A stretch of DNA of 34,205 nucleotides from Chara braunii (GCA_003427395.1 BFEA01000292.1:650369-684573); one strand, 5' to 3'; shown: positions 19,480 to 29,935, numbered from the stretch's first letter. The notes: generated by a model not told the origin, from the letters alone. Made by a program: numbers and translations.

Positions 19480-20577
19480 ATGGTGTCCATCATGGCCCTG
19501 CTGCTCGTTGTGACAATGACGGTGATGCTAGTGGGTTGCGGGCACCCCTTCGGTGGTGGCACTATCGTGAAGGCGTACGGTGCCCCAGCGTCCCAAGCAG
19601 CTGCTGCCTCCTCGCCGACAGTAGGTGCAGCTTCTTCGTCTACTGTGAGATTCTCGGGGAGGGATTGGAACACACGGACGTCCACCGGGGTAGAGGAGCC
19701 TGGACCTAATCGCTGGGATGGAAGTCTGGCCACCGTGGATGAGCAAGGAAGACTGCATCTGAAGATCTCCAAGAACGTGCAAGGAGGGTAAGCATCACAG
19801 TGTCGCGTTTACTTACCAATGTATAGGTTGGGCTTCCGCAGAAGAAATGGCGGGTGTTTTCGACGTCGAGGTGTCGTTGTCAGATAACCGAAGATTTTCA
19901 ACCTATCAAATTTGTTGTTTTAGCGAGTCGTACCACAACCCGATCCAACTAAACGTCCCACTGACTTGAACTGGGTGCACAATGTCTGTCTTGTTGCTGG
20001 ATGCAGGTGGTCTTGTGCCGACGTTTTCCTGCCGTCTTCTCTGGGGTACGGCACCTACACGGTGAGGGTGTCATCGGCCACGAATGATCTGCATGAAAAC
20101 GTGGTGTTTGGGCTTTTCACCTACGCCGACGTCGCCCAAAGCGAGCTCTCCAACCCGCATCGCGAGTTCGACGTGGAGGTCGCGAGCAACATCACAAACA
20201 CTCAGTACGCCGTGCAGCCATACCAGCTGCCGGGTCAACGCCTGCGCTTCTCCGTCCCCGGACCGGACGCCACTATCCATGCGATGACCTGGTCGCCCAA
20301 CGAGCGGTCCTGGACCAGCACCTCCGCCTCGTCGGGTGCGCATCTGCAGTCCCGGTCCTTCGAGAGCACGCCGGAAGTGGGCGCCGTGCCACCACCAGGC
20401 ACCGAGGTGTTCCACATCAACCTGTGGCTGTACGAAGCCAGCCTGCCGCAAGACCACGCCGACGTCGAGATTGTACTCGACTCCTTCTCCTTCGAGCCTC
20501 TCAAGGCTCCGTCTCGAAAACTTCTTTCACTCCAGCGGCATAGCGGGCACCGTCGTCGTCGGTCAGAGTCGTCATGA
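19480..20577 (+). CDS. Secreted GH16-like glycoside hydrolase, left copy, two exons
   Basis: Exon 1 is 19480-19787, the intron is 19788-20006 (GTAAGC...GCAG, 219 bases) and exon 2 is 20007-20577; joined they give 292 residues. The start is the ATG aligned with that of the paralog. Residues 5-20 form a hydrophobic leader ending LVGC, then an Ala/Ser linker, then a family-16-like domain. That domain has the hallmark WSCADVFLPSSLGYGTY segment right after the splice, catalytic-type E-F-D-V-E (E156, D158, E160), the VQPY segment and a C-terminal HINLWLYE strand. GH16 enzymes cleave or transfer beta-1,3/1,4-glucans and related polysaccharides; the substrate cannot be told here. Compared with its paralog it lacks five residues (KWGVA) just after the catalytic motif, where relatives usually have Trp-Gly, so activity may be altered. 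Confidence 0.8.
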
Positions 20578-21077
20578 TCAATGGTCGTCCTGACAGGTGG
20601 TGTTTAAGTTATTATTTGTCAATCTATTTATTTCAATCGTTTTGATTACCGTCCAGTCTGTTTATTTATGCCAAGGTGTTAAATAGATGTGGTTACCTCT
20701 TCCTTTCCTGTTCGGAATGAGGTTTGGGCTCAACGCTTTGGGGACATGGCGGCGTTGAACTTTCCTTATTCCGGCCTTTCGGACAGCACTTGACCGGTGC
20801 TCATCACCATCCACCGTTCTTATCGCGATGACGATCTGGTCGAGTAGTGATGTATTGAGTTCGTCTTGGTTTGAAAATCGCTCCATGTACTCCATGACAC
20901 CCATGCTGGTCTTTTATCAGCTAAAGCAATTTTTACACAGTGGCAACGTTTGGACACACTGCTTGTCCGTTTGCTCATGTGCGGACAATTGTGCAGTTGG
21001 TATTTTTCCTTGAAAATGTCCATTTACTTGACGTCAATCTTTGTTCTTTTTTTTTTCGTTTTGCTTTTGCTCTGATT
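20578..21077. other. 3' flank of the left GH16-like gene
   Basis: No gene. The part from 20640 to 20860 is matched inverted at 26690-26910 (for example GTTTATTTATGC and CTTGACCGGTG), so it belongs to the duplicated unit and may include the 3' untranslated region. TTATTTATTT-type A/T sequence near 20610-20640 could supply polyadenylation signals. Confidence 0.5.
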
Positions 21078-21091
21078 GATTTCACATTTTA

Positions 21092-21203
21092 TTTATTTAT
21101 TCTTTTTTTTGGACCATTTCTCGATTTATGCGTGTCATCCTTGCGCAGAGGCCATGCTAATCTTTTCTGTATCGCTCCAATTTTAAGGAATGTCCCGAAG
21201 GAC
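21092..21203 (-). ncRNA. U6: U6 spliceosomal snRNA retrocopy (likely pseudogene)
   Basis: The minus strand from 21203 to 21111 reads as nearly complete U6 snRNA: 5' stem-loop GTCCTTCGGGAC, then AAAATTGG, GATACAG, AAGATTAGCATGG with the AGC triad, TGCGCAAGGATGACACGC and AAATCGAGAAATGGTCC. The ACAGAGA box reads ACAGAAA, a change expected to harm splicing function. The Pol III T-run terminator is absent; instead an A-rich tail (A8 G A2 T A3 T A3) follows. GATTTCACATTTTA flanks both sides exactly (21078-21091 and 21205-21218). This is a LINE-type retroposed U6 copy. No plant USE or TATA element is evident upstream. Confidence 0.93.
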
Positions 21204-21218
21204 AGATTTCACATTTTA

Positions 21219-23226
21219 GATCTTGAACACATCGGATATTGGAGTGCCTGTTAGAAGGTAGCTGAGCACAGAGTCAGGCCTGGGATGTCCCCAAGTAGAA
21301 AGCGGATCTTGAGTGGGATGTTCCCGAGTGGAATGCGGAGTAATCACTTTCCGCTTCTGTCGCGTAGGGCTTGGTCGATGACAACTGTGTTCTGCTTGGC
21401 TTCGAAATGCGTCAAATTTAATGTAATAATGTACAGCTCCAATGGTTCATCTCTGTAGACTTTTCGTGAGGACACCGTTTGCGGTGCCATAGGACTTCCT
21501 TCTTTCCCGCAAAATCGAGTTGCGTGGAGGAATCGTCCGATGTCACCTCAAGTACCCGCGCTGGTGTGCTGTGTGTGTGTGTGTCTCTGCAAAGTCTGCA
21601 TGCTCATTTATGCCTGCTTGCGTGGCTCTGTGTGAGTGGATTTGCTTACTTGAAACTGTTTTCCGTATGTGTGTGCGTTTTCCAGATGGTTCCCCTTCAG
21701 TGGTTACCACCTACCTACCAGATCCAGATACTGCATTGCCACTTCCCACTCCTCGGAACCAGCGCCAACAGAATGCTAATCGTGCATTTCCTCGTGGCCG
21801 GATCTCCCGTGCCCTTCGTCGGCATTCACACAGACGGATGAGAAACACCGTGCAATCCACCATTTGTGATGTTACGTTCATGTCTCTGTGATTCCTTCGG
21901 GGCCTCGGGCCCTTCGGGCCCTCATTGCTCACTTTGCATTTTGCTAACAGAAGCCAATGACGTGGAGAATGTGCACGCCAGTCATCTGACAGTGTGCGTA
22001 ATGGGAACAACAGGGGACAGCTGGTCAGAGTCACAGTCCACGTATCATTTCTGTCCCCGGTGCGACCATGATTCTCTATTTTGTTGGTTGTGGGGGAAAG
22101 GAACGCATTGACAGCCAGAGTTGGCTGATTCTTAAAGTCTCCACAACTTTTCCGTGTCTCGATTAGATGTATATGTTCCCACTACACCCTAGCCATACCA
22201 CCCCTTGCCTCTTTAATTCATTTCACGTCCCCAGCTCCTCTGTCATGATGTCATCTTCCCCTTCTCTCAAAGAGTACAGTTCGATTTGAGAAAGAGAAGA
22301 CACTCGCACGCAGACACCCTCGTGAAAATCCGGATCAAGATTAGCAATCATGATAACGAATGTTCCAAAAGAAAAACCTGTTGGAGAATTGACCGTTGTT
22401 TTCCGTTTCTCCACTGAAGGTAGCAAGTCAAAATTGTCAAATTCTTTCCAGTACTGCCTCTATCATGGTTCTAACCAGCAAGTCACTCTCCACGTAGTTT
22501 GCCCTCTCTTAAACAAAGATTCCCAATGCCTCTTACGTTCACCATCCGTGTAAAATAGTACGCCATGGCAGACATGCTTTTTCTGATTGCCAGTTCTACT
22601 AGTTAGCTGTTTAGTCATCACGACGGAAACGTTGGTGTTTGGTGAGTTTCGCGTTGGAATCCTCTTCTGGTGTGGCGCGGTTTCCGCTGCTGTGGAGCCA
22701 ATTCCACTGAATAAGCGTCCACCTGATGAGTGCCTCCAGTAGCCCTTCTCGCAGTCGCAGTACCAAGAAAGGATGGCAGTGACGGAGGTCCACGAAATGT
22801 GTCACTTGGAGCCATGGAGAACGGCATATTCCATACTCAAGCCGCCACGCCCACGACACAAAGGATATGCCTGAGCCGTCCTCCAACGACAGCCCTGTTC
22901 TTTTCCCTTGCCCAGAGGCGTCTTTATAACTTGCCTACCCGGATTCCAGTGCTGCCTTAATCTACTTGTGACTGTGGCTGAAATCAACGAATCCACAATC
23001 CCCGCTGCTATCAGTGCCTATCACTTTAGTAACTTCTGCCTCGGTTCTGCTGCTGCAGCTGCCCCTGCCGTTTTTATCCCAAATACAGCTATAATCAGCG
23101 TACCTTGTATTCGGGTGAAGACGGTAGCGCTTTTCTAAATGTATCTGACTACAATTACGGACATACCCGGATGAATCTCATCGCAATCATGTCCGCAGCT
23201 GTAGGAAAAGAAAAAAAGTCATAGCG
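21219..23226. other. Gene-free inner part of the left palindrome arm
   Basis: No supported gene. It contains short GT runs (21566-21585, 21666-21680), an inverted GGGCC-rich stretch at 21900-21922 and sequence matching the right arm in inverted order. The mirror region in the right arm (24784-25030) also has no convincing gene, so I read both as decayed or non-coding. Confidence 0.5.
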
Positions 23227-23259
23227 TGAGCAGGCCCTCATCCACTACGGGCTTGCTCA
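23227..23259. repeat. Centre of the large palindrome (stem-loop)
   Basis: TGAGCAGGCCC (23227-23237) faces GGGCTTGCTCA (23249-23259) across 11 bases, with one G-T mismatch. Outward from here the two arms remain alignable, for example ATGTATCTGAC at 23140 against the inverse of 23300-23310. Confidence 0.75.
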
Positions 23260-24234
23260 TGCACCAACTGTCCCCCGATGTATCCAACTGCTATTGCCGT
23301 CAGATGCATAGGGGAAAAGCCAGTTGGAGCAGTGACGTGAGCGGATAAGTAGCAGTACCAGTACCACCAGTTTTCGGAGCACCGCCGAGGCCCGAGAGTA
23401 ACTGCCGCAGCTGTTGTGGTACAAGGCGCAACAACTAGGATTGTCATCGGAGCAAGAGCAGCAATGCTGATAGCAAGCTAGCAGTGGCGCCGGCAGCAGC
23501 ACCAGCATATTGATAGTGATAGGAGGAGAGCAGAAATCACAGCAGCATCAGCTGTAAGATTGGCAGGGGCGGCAGAAGCAGAACTAGTGATAGCAGAGCT
23601 GGTAGTAGCTCCATCGGTTGCAGCAATTAAGGCCTCGCAGGAATCCGGCTAGGCAAGCTGTAAGGATGGCTCTGTACCACAGGAACGACAGGGTTGGTGG
23701 GCCGTGGTGGCATGGCAGGAGGGTGCAGGCATATCCTTACTTTGGTGGGCTTGATGACTTCCGTAGGAAGATGGTGTCCTTTTTTTTTTTTCTTTTTTTT
23801 TTGGGTGTCCTCTATGCCAAGTTTATGGCTCCAGGTGCACCTTTTGTGGACGGCGGGACGCCCGTCACTGCCATCTTTTCTTGGCAATGGTGGCTAAACA
23901 GAAAGGGATTACTTAGTAGAGTTTTCTCCATACTAGATAAGCCGCGCCATCAATTTTGGATTCAAGGCTGTGGTGGCTAAACAGCTAACGCGGCTGAGTC
24001 CAAAGCAGAACTGACCAAGCTCCACCTTCCCTTCATGCAGTAACCATCGGAGGTCCGATCACATAAAGCATGACATACTAATATGATACTATTGCATAGC
24101 GTTGGTGAATTTAAGAGGCATTAGAAAGGACAAATTCATCATCGTTTGATAGCGTGCTTGCCACTCGGAGAGTGACTTGCTGGTTAGAAGACGAAAACAA
24201 TGGTCCATTGGAAAAGGGGTGATATGCTAACATA

Positions 24235-24354
24235 AGCTCCATAAGGAAGCTGAATACGTCATGATCATGGCATATAATCTACAATAATAACTTCCATAAC
24301 AATCTCGAATTACCTGGGGCCGGTCACCTGGGGATATAACTCAAGACTGCCCCC

Positions 24355-24395
<41 letters not shown>
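24235..24395 (+). mobile_element. Poly(A)-tailed SINE-like insertion in the right arm
   Basis: The segment ends with ACCTGGGGCCGGTCACC, CTCAAGACTGCCCCCC and 37 A (24359-24395). Its 3' half matches 31110-31160 and the end of the minus-strand copy at 16922-16980. The left arm has nothing equivalent, so the insertion came after the inverted duplication. The 5' boundary is uncertain and I could not identify a target duplication. Confidence 0.55.
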
Positions 24396-24399
<4 letters not shown>

Positions 24400-25019
24400 C
24401 GCTGTCGGCCAAGTGCCAAGGCACATCTGACGATGCAGAGTTGTATAAACTGTCGGAATCAGCCACCTCCGGCTGGAGACGAATTCCCTTCCCCCCCACC
24501 AACGACGACAGGATCGCGGTCGAAGTTGGGAAAGGATGTTAGAGCGAAACAAGCTTTGTGTATGACTGTATGCAGCGGTCTGCTGTTATTCCCGAGACGA
24601 ACGAGATGACTGGTCCCAGTGCTCATTTTCCTCGTCCCTTACCAAGGATTGGCTGAGAGAGTGAGACCCTAGCAATCAACCCTTCTCTATGAAAGTGGAG
24701 TGTGAAAAGTCATCGGCCTCTGCTAGTACCAAGCAAAGCGCGCGATGAAGGCCCCAAGCACTCACACGGACATGAACACAACGTCACAAACGCTGGATTG
24801 CACGGTGTTTCTCGTCAATGCCAATGACGTCTAAGAGAGGTCTGATGACGTGTAAATCCACCAATGCACCATTAGCACCAGGTCCAATAGCTTTGGACCA
24901 CTCAATTCCGTCAGCGACGGGTCTAAGCCGAGGGAAATGGCATATGCAGTATAGAGATCTGGTGGGTGGGTGGTAACGACTGAAGGACAACCAACTATAA
25001 AATACGAAAAAACGTTTCT
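24396..25019. other. Gene-free right-arm sequence
   Basis: 24785-24990 is the inverted match of 21690-21870. No gene is supported; the longest open frame here has no recognisable features and its partner region in the left arm does not preserve it. Confidence 0.45.
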
Positions 25020-26004
25020 TCGCCTCATGCTGTAACTTGTGTGCAAAACTGAGCCATTGAGCTCCCGACGCGCCCACAGACAGGCATAAACGGGCAGGCC
25101 TTGAAAACGAGGGCTCGAGGCCTTTCAAGGGGGCTCAAAAAGGCCTCGAAAGTGCCCAGGCCGACAGTTGACGAAAAGTCAACAGTCAACTCGTGGACCC
25201 AGGTCCAGATCGGAGAAGTCAAAGTCAACAGAAGATTTCTGGCCCGGCTGGCCGTCTATCTGGAATCATATAACAGTTGCCTGCAGATACCGGAAGATTC
25301 AGGCCTAGAGTCGTCCAGACCAAAACTGCGAATATTCGGATGGATGGACGGACGCTGACCCTGGACAGCACGAGTCAACGCTACAAAAGGTTGACCTCGC
25401 CACTGCTCGTGTATTCAGTCTTGCGAGTTGCTTGCGGCTTCTACGCTGCACGTGAGACTTGAGGAGTGAACGCTGGCGCCATGCTGCTTCTTGTGCGTCT
25501 GTTAGCTATTAGAGTGAAGGAGAGAGAGAAGCAGCCATAGCTGCTAGAATAGTTGACCAAGAGGGAATGAGGAGAGTGCGGGAGAGAGTGTGGTAATGTG
25601 AGTCGTGCGTACGTACCAGGTTTCTTCAGATGTGGAGCGGCTGGAGCCGCTACCGATTCTGCTCGCTGCCGGAGGATTGTTATCTGCCACAGGTGGCCTT
25701 TACCTAGTGCACGTTTCACATTGAGTACAGAGTGCTGACGTCGCACATTGAGTGCAGATTGCTGACGTGGCAGAGGTGGGGAGCCCGAAGGAGAAGAGGG
25801 ACTTAAATGCTGTGCTATACTTCTCCTTCAACTGTCTATTCTCCCCTCCTCTCTTTTCTGGATACTGGGAGCTTTGAGACTGTACACGTGGTAATGAGGA
25901 AACACGTACTTCAATGACTTTGAACTGACGGACTTATTGTATTGACAACTCCTCGATATTGCACGACATTGCTGTTTGACGACACGATTGGATGACGACA
26001 ATGG
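25020..26004. mobile_element. About 985-bp insertion unique to the right arm
   Basis: Inverted alignment of the arms breaks after AAACGTTTC (25019) and resumes at GTTCATTACAC (26005), where the left arm is continuous. The insert contains several GTCAAC/GTCAACAG motifs near 25165-25230 and a 27-bp tandem repeat at 25717-25770 (cores CACATTGAGTACAGAGTGCT and CACATTGAGTGCAGATTGCT). It has no coding domain. Its size and lack of coding are compatible with a solo LTR or a non-autonomous element; no clear terminal repeats or target duplication were found. Confidence 0.5.
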
Positions 26005-26958
26005 GTTCATTACACTCACATCGACTCACACAGACGCACGCACGGAGGCATAGTACATAGAAAATGCAGAAACACACACAAAGGATAGCAGAGTCAACAG
26101 TCCGCCAACTGTCCAGGCAACTCGATTTTGCGGAAACGAAGGAGATCCCCTGGCACCGCAAACTGTGTCCTCACAACGCGTCTAAAAAGACGAACCACTG
26201 GAGCAATGGATTGCATTACAAATTTGAAGCCTTTCAAAGGCAACGAGAACACATTTTTCATCAACTGACAGAGCCATGACGGACAGAAGATGAAAAGCGA
26301 TCAATCTCAAGATCCGCATTCTACTTGGGGGCATCCCGGCCTCCCTCCACCCTCGAGCACTCGCGCACCTTCCCTCGAGCCCCTCAATGTCCGATGTGTT
26401 CGAGCATTTGAGAGATTTCTACATCGTAAATGGAACACTGCGAGAAAAGAAATGCAATGGCCCTACGAGTGACATCGCAAACGTAAAGTCGTGGACAGTT
26501 ACGAGGAGAAAACAAAAAAAAATAACGGCGACGGTACGTGAGGAAACGAACAACCGGTGTTTTCCGACGTTGCTCCTGTTGATCAGGGAACAGCGCGGGG
26601 GTGTCACGCAGTACATTCGAGCTCTTCTATTCGCAGCATAAATGAACGAATAAAATAATCTAATAAAAAATAAATACATGACTATCTTCTCGAACCTGAT
26701 CACGGCGATAACCCCTCCCGGCGGTGGTGGCCACCGGTCAAGAACCATCCGAACGGTCGGAAGAAGGAAATGTCGTCCTGTCCGCCGAACATTGAGCACA
26801 TACTGCATCCCCGCGGCACAGGGAAAAGGGAGAGTGAACCACAGGTATTTAACACATTCGCATAAATAAACCGGATGGACTGTACTTGAAGGTCTCGAAA
26901 TAAATAGAAAAACAAATCATAGCATAATCACCGTCTTCCCCATCAGGACGACCGTGGA

Positions 26959-28088
26959 TCATGATGATGGTGAGCGACGACGAGGGCGCCCGCTGCGGAG
27001 TTGGAGTGATAGCAGTTTTCGAGAAGGCGCCTTGAGTGGTTCGAAGGAGAAGGAGTCGATGACAATCTCGACGTCGGCGTGGTCTTGCGGCAGGCTGGCT
27101 TCGTACAGCCACAGGTTGATGTGAAAGACCTCGGTGCCCGGCGGTGGCACGGCGCCCACTTCTGGCGTGCTCTCGAACGACCAGGACTGAAGGAGTGCAC
27201 TGGACGAGGCGGAGGTGCTGGTCCAGGACAGCTCGTTGGGCGACCAGGTCATCGCATGGACGGTGGCTTCCGGCCCGGGGACGGCGAAGCGGAGGCGTTG
27301 ACCCGGCAGCTGGTACGGCTGCACGGCGTACTGGGTGTTGGTGATGTCGCTGGCCACGCCCCACTTGGCGACCTCCACGTCGAACTCACGATGTGGGTTG
27401 GACAGCTCGCTTTGGGCGACGTCGGCGTAGGTGAAAAGCCCGAGCACCGCATTTTCATGCAGATCGTTCGTGGGCGATGACACCTTCACGGTGTACGTGC
27501 CATACCCCAGAGAAGACGGCAGGAAAACCTCGGCACATGACCACCTGCATCCAGCAACAAGACAGACATTGGACACCCAGCCAGGCAAAGCTCAAGTCAG
27601 AGAGGCGTTTATTGGATACGGCTAGTGTATGACTCGCAAAAGCCTCGAATTTGGTATTTTGAAAATCACCGCTTGTCTGACAATTAAAGGTAACAAGTCT
27701 AAAACAGCTGCAATTTATTCTGGGCGAGCAGGACCTGTAGGTGGGTAGGTAGGTAATCGCGACATCGTGATGCTCACCCTCCCTGCCCGTTCTTGGAGAT
27801 CTTCAGATGCAGTTTTCCTTGCTCATCCACGGTGGCCAGACTTCCGTCCCAGTGATTAGGTCCAGGCTCTTCTACCTCGGTGGACGTCCGTGTGTTCCAA
27901 TCCCTCCCTGAGAATCTCACACTCGACGAGGAAGCTGCCGCGACTGTCGGCGAGGAGGAAGCAACTGCCTGAGAAGCTTGGGCACCATACGCTGTCACGA
28001 TCATGGCACTGCCACCGAGGGGGTGACTGCACCCCACAAGCATCACGGTCATTGTTCCAACGAGCAGCAGCGTCATCATGGACGCCAT
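26959..28088 (-). CDS. Secreted GH16-like glycoside hydrolase, right copy, two exons
   Basis: On the minus strand exon 1 is 28088-27778, the intron 27777-27545 (GTGAGC...GCAG, 233 bases) and exon 2 27544-26959; joined they give 298 residues. The intron is at exactly the same phase and codon as in the left copy. It has the same leader (TLLLVGTMTVMLVGC), an Ala/Ser-rich linker, then the GH16-like domain with WSCAEVFLPSSLGYGTY, catalytic E157-F-D159-V-E161, and AKWG directly after it, as expected in the family. The C terminus has HINLWLYEASLPQDHADVEI. It looks more intact than the left copy, which lost the KWGVA residues. The two genes converge with 6.4 kb between their stop codons. Family role: cleavage or transglycosylation of beta-glucans or related wall polymers; substrate unknown. 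Confidence 0.82.
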
Positions 28089-28137
28089 CGAAGTCTGTAA
28101 ATGACGAGAAATGCCTGCCAAATGACCGGCAAAGAAT

Positions 28138-28279
28138 GGATGATATGCCAAGCTGAACCAGAACCAAGAAAAGGACTATCAGGAGGGAATCGAATGGAAG
28201 GACGTGCCGGCAAAGAATGGATGATTCGCCAAGTTGAACCAGAACCAAGAAAAGGACTATCAGGAGGGAATCGAGTGGA
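28138..28279. repeat. 71-bp tandem duplication upstream of the right GH16-like gene
   Basis: The unit starting GGCAAAGAATGGATGAT at 28138 repeats at 28209, both containing AACCAAGAAAAGGACTATC. The left arm has one equivalent copy near 19395-19450. It lies within 200 bases of the start codon, so it changes the promoter or leader of this copy only. Confidence 0.8.
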
Positions 28280-29318
28280 AGGACGTGCAGTGAGAAGAGG
28301 AAGTGGAGTAGACCGAGGAGGAGGAGGAGGAGGAAAACTAGCGGATTGGCAGGGACGACGTCCAAACTAGGGGGCCCGTTGGTCACCAGCAGTTCCAGCA
28401 GTCAGTCCTGTTGAGCCCACCGCTGCCCCCGAGTTTTGCTTGCTGTTCCCACCGAATGCAGAACAAAAGCGAAGCTGAGCTACAAGTTTTGTCAATTGCC
28501 CCGCGCTTGCTGCTGCTCCTTCAGAAGTTTCGATAGACACCGTACTAGGCAGCAAAGACTAGGATATCCGTTCAGCTGCAAGATCGGCCCACATAAGTTT
28601 CAACAAGCTATGTCCACAAATCACGCTCCGACGAAAGCGGGGCAGCTTTCCTCGTGGGCTGTTCGTTGACCTCCTCGTCTCAGCTCTGGAAATCGCACAC
28701 CGGGTTAAACTCGCTCCTCCCTGATATACTCAGCGCACAGCCTCGTTCAACCTTAGCACGACTTGCTCTGATGTTGCACGACGAAAGCAGCGGCCCACTT
28801 CGATCTGCAAGCTCGGTCGCTAAACCGCAGCTTTATTTGAGTGAAAGTCGTGGCATCCCCGCTGGGTAACTATAGAACGCTTGGGATCTGTCTGCACGAT
28901 GATCGTGCTGGAAATGTCCCTTAGGCGCCAAGTGCATCCGTACTGTTCGTCGTGTGTCCGCACTCCAAGGGGACTGCAGTAGGCAGACTTGCTACGACCG
29001 GCGCCGCGATCGCCCGCCAATGCACGAGGCATCACAAAATCAAAATTCGTTCACGCCAGTATTTTCCCGCTCGCCAGTGGCGCGCTCACAATCACGAGCG
29101 GGATGTGTTGCACGACCGCCGCTCGGCCCTGGAGGCTGAGGGCAGCTTTCGCGTGCGATCATCGCTGCTTCATGGCGGGCAATACCCCAGGGAAGGTTTG
29201 GGGCTCAGTGTGTGAAGTTCGTCAGGAATGGGAGGCGAAACCGACGCGAGGGGAGAGGTGGGTGGGTGGTAGGGCGGGAAAAGGAAGATGGAGACCAAGC
29301 GGGGAAATGCGCGCGCAC
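28280..29318. other. Upstream region of the right GH16-like gene
   Basis: No other gene is supported. It mirrors 18470-19390, including the segment with GGGAGGAGCGAG near 28710-28730, where the TATA-like match of the left arm is degraded. Confidence 0.5.
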
Positions 29319-29378
29319 AGACACACACACACACACACACGCACACACACACACACACAAACACACACGCACGCACAG
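29319..29378. repeat. CA microsatellite
   Basis: About 28 CA units with G interruptions, the mirror of the GT repeat at 18424. Confidence 0.95.
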
Positions 29379-29599
29379 AGGGAGGCGACGAAATCTGTCG
29401 ACATTCTCGCCCTCCCTGCAGCTTGGCGCTCCCGGGAGCTTGTGCTGTGCTAAGAGCGGGAAGGCGATCTACAGTGTCGTTTCCGCATTTTCCATACCGC
29501 GCCCCAGCGATGGCACCTGAGCCGGTGACATTGCATTGAATTTCGTGCGCACAGGCGGCAAATTCTGATAGCGAAACTGGCGCCATGAGAGAAAGAAGA

Positions 29600-29720
29600 A
29601 AAAGATCAACGAAAAAGGCTGGCGCCATGCCTAATAGAGAAACTGGAGCCATTCCCCGCCGCAGGCTGAACTCGAAGTATTTGCTCGCCATGGGGCGGGG
29701 AGGGAGATGTAGAAACCGCT
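29600..29720 (+). repeat. Dispersed repeat, first copy
   Basis: AACGAAAAAGGCTGGCGCCA and the following GAAACTGGAGCCATT, then GCAGGCTGAACTCGAAG, recur at 30985-31025 and 31163-31215 in the same order and orientation. In the second copy the two halves are separated by a tRNA-like insert. Confidence 0.7.
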
Positions 29721-29810
29721 GTTCTATTTTTCGTGCCTTCGCCAGTATCTGGTTTCCTGGATACGTGATCCGTGGTCCTTGGCGCCATCGGGTGCCCAAC
29801 AAAAAAAAGA

Positions 29811-29926
29811 GGGATAATTGGTAGAAACCCAGATGCAAGTCGTTGGGCCGGTAGTACCAAACGGCTAAACTTTGGGCGGCCAAAACCGAAAAGGTTTTGG
29901 CATGGGCGCCTTCTACCGATTATCCC
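29811..29926. mobile_element. 116-bp MITE with 9-bp target duplication
   Basis: The ends GGGATAATTGGTAGAA (29811-29826) and TTCTACCGATTATCCC (29911-29926) are 16-bp inverted repeats with one mismatch. AAAAAAAGA flanks both sides (29802-29810 and 29927-29935), though this A-rich duplication could partly be chance. The nine-base size and leading G point to a Mutator-type MITE. Confidence 0.75.
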
Positions 29927-29935
29927 AAAAAAAGA

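Larger units (their letters stand above)
18205..23242. repeat. Left arm of an 11.3-kb imperfect palindrome
   Basis: Read as reverse complement, successive blocks of 23250-29545 match this arm in order: the GT-repeat region (18424 with 29378), the GH16-like gene (19480 with 28088), its 3' flank (20660 with 26870), 21400-21600 with 26230-26060, 21690-21870 with 24990-24785, 22450-22560 with 24190-24080 and 22720-22945 with 23900-23640. Identity is moderate by eye, with many indels, so the duplication is old. The U6 retrocopy at 21092-21203 is present in this arm only. Confidence 0.9.
23250..29545. repeat. Right arm of the 11.3-kb imperfect palindrome
   Basis: Inverted counterpart of 18205-23242. 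It is longer because it carries extra sequence: a poly(A)-tailed repeat around 24235-24395 and about 985 bases at 25020-26004, neither found in the left arm. It holds the minus-strand GH16-like gene. The region 23400-23630 is rich in AGC/GCA triplets. Confidence 0.9.

Noticed and set aside
21111-21203. Active U6 snRNA gene
   Set aside because: The ACAGAGA box is altered, the T terminator is missing, and the A-rich tail with target duplication marks a retrocopy.
24784-25128. Minus-strand 114-residue protein in the right arm
   Set aside because: The mirrored sequence at 21690-21870 does not keep the frame and no domain is recognised.
29222-29404. Cys/Val or Thr/His-rich frames over GT/CA repeats (also at 18424, 33450 and 33602)
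   Set aside because: They are translations of microsatellites and appear in all frames.
18205-29545. Palindrome as pure assembly artefact
   Set aside because: The arms differ by many substitutions and by independent insertions, which an artefactual fold-back of one sequence would not show; long-read confirmation is still listed as a check.
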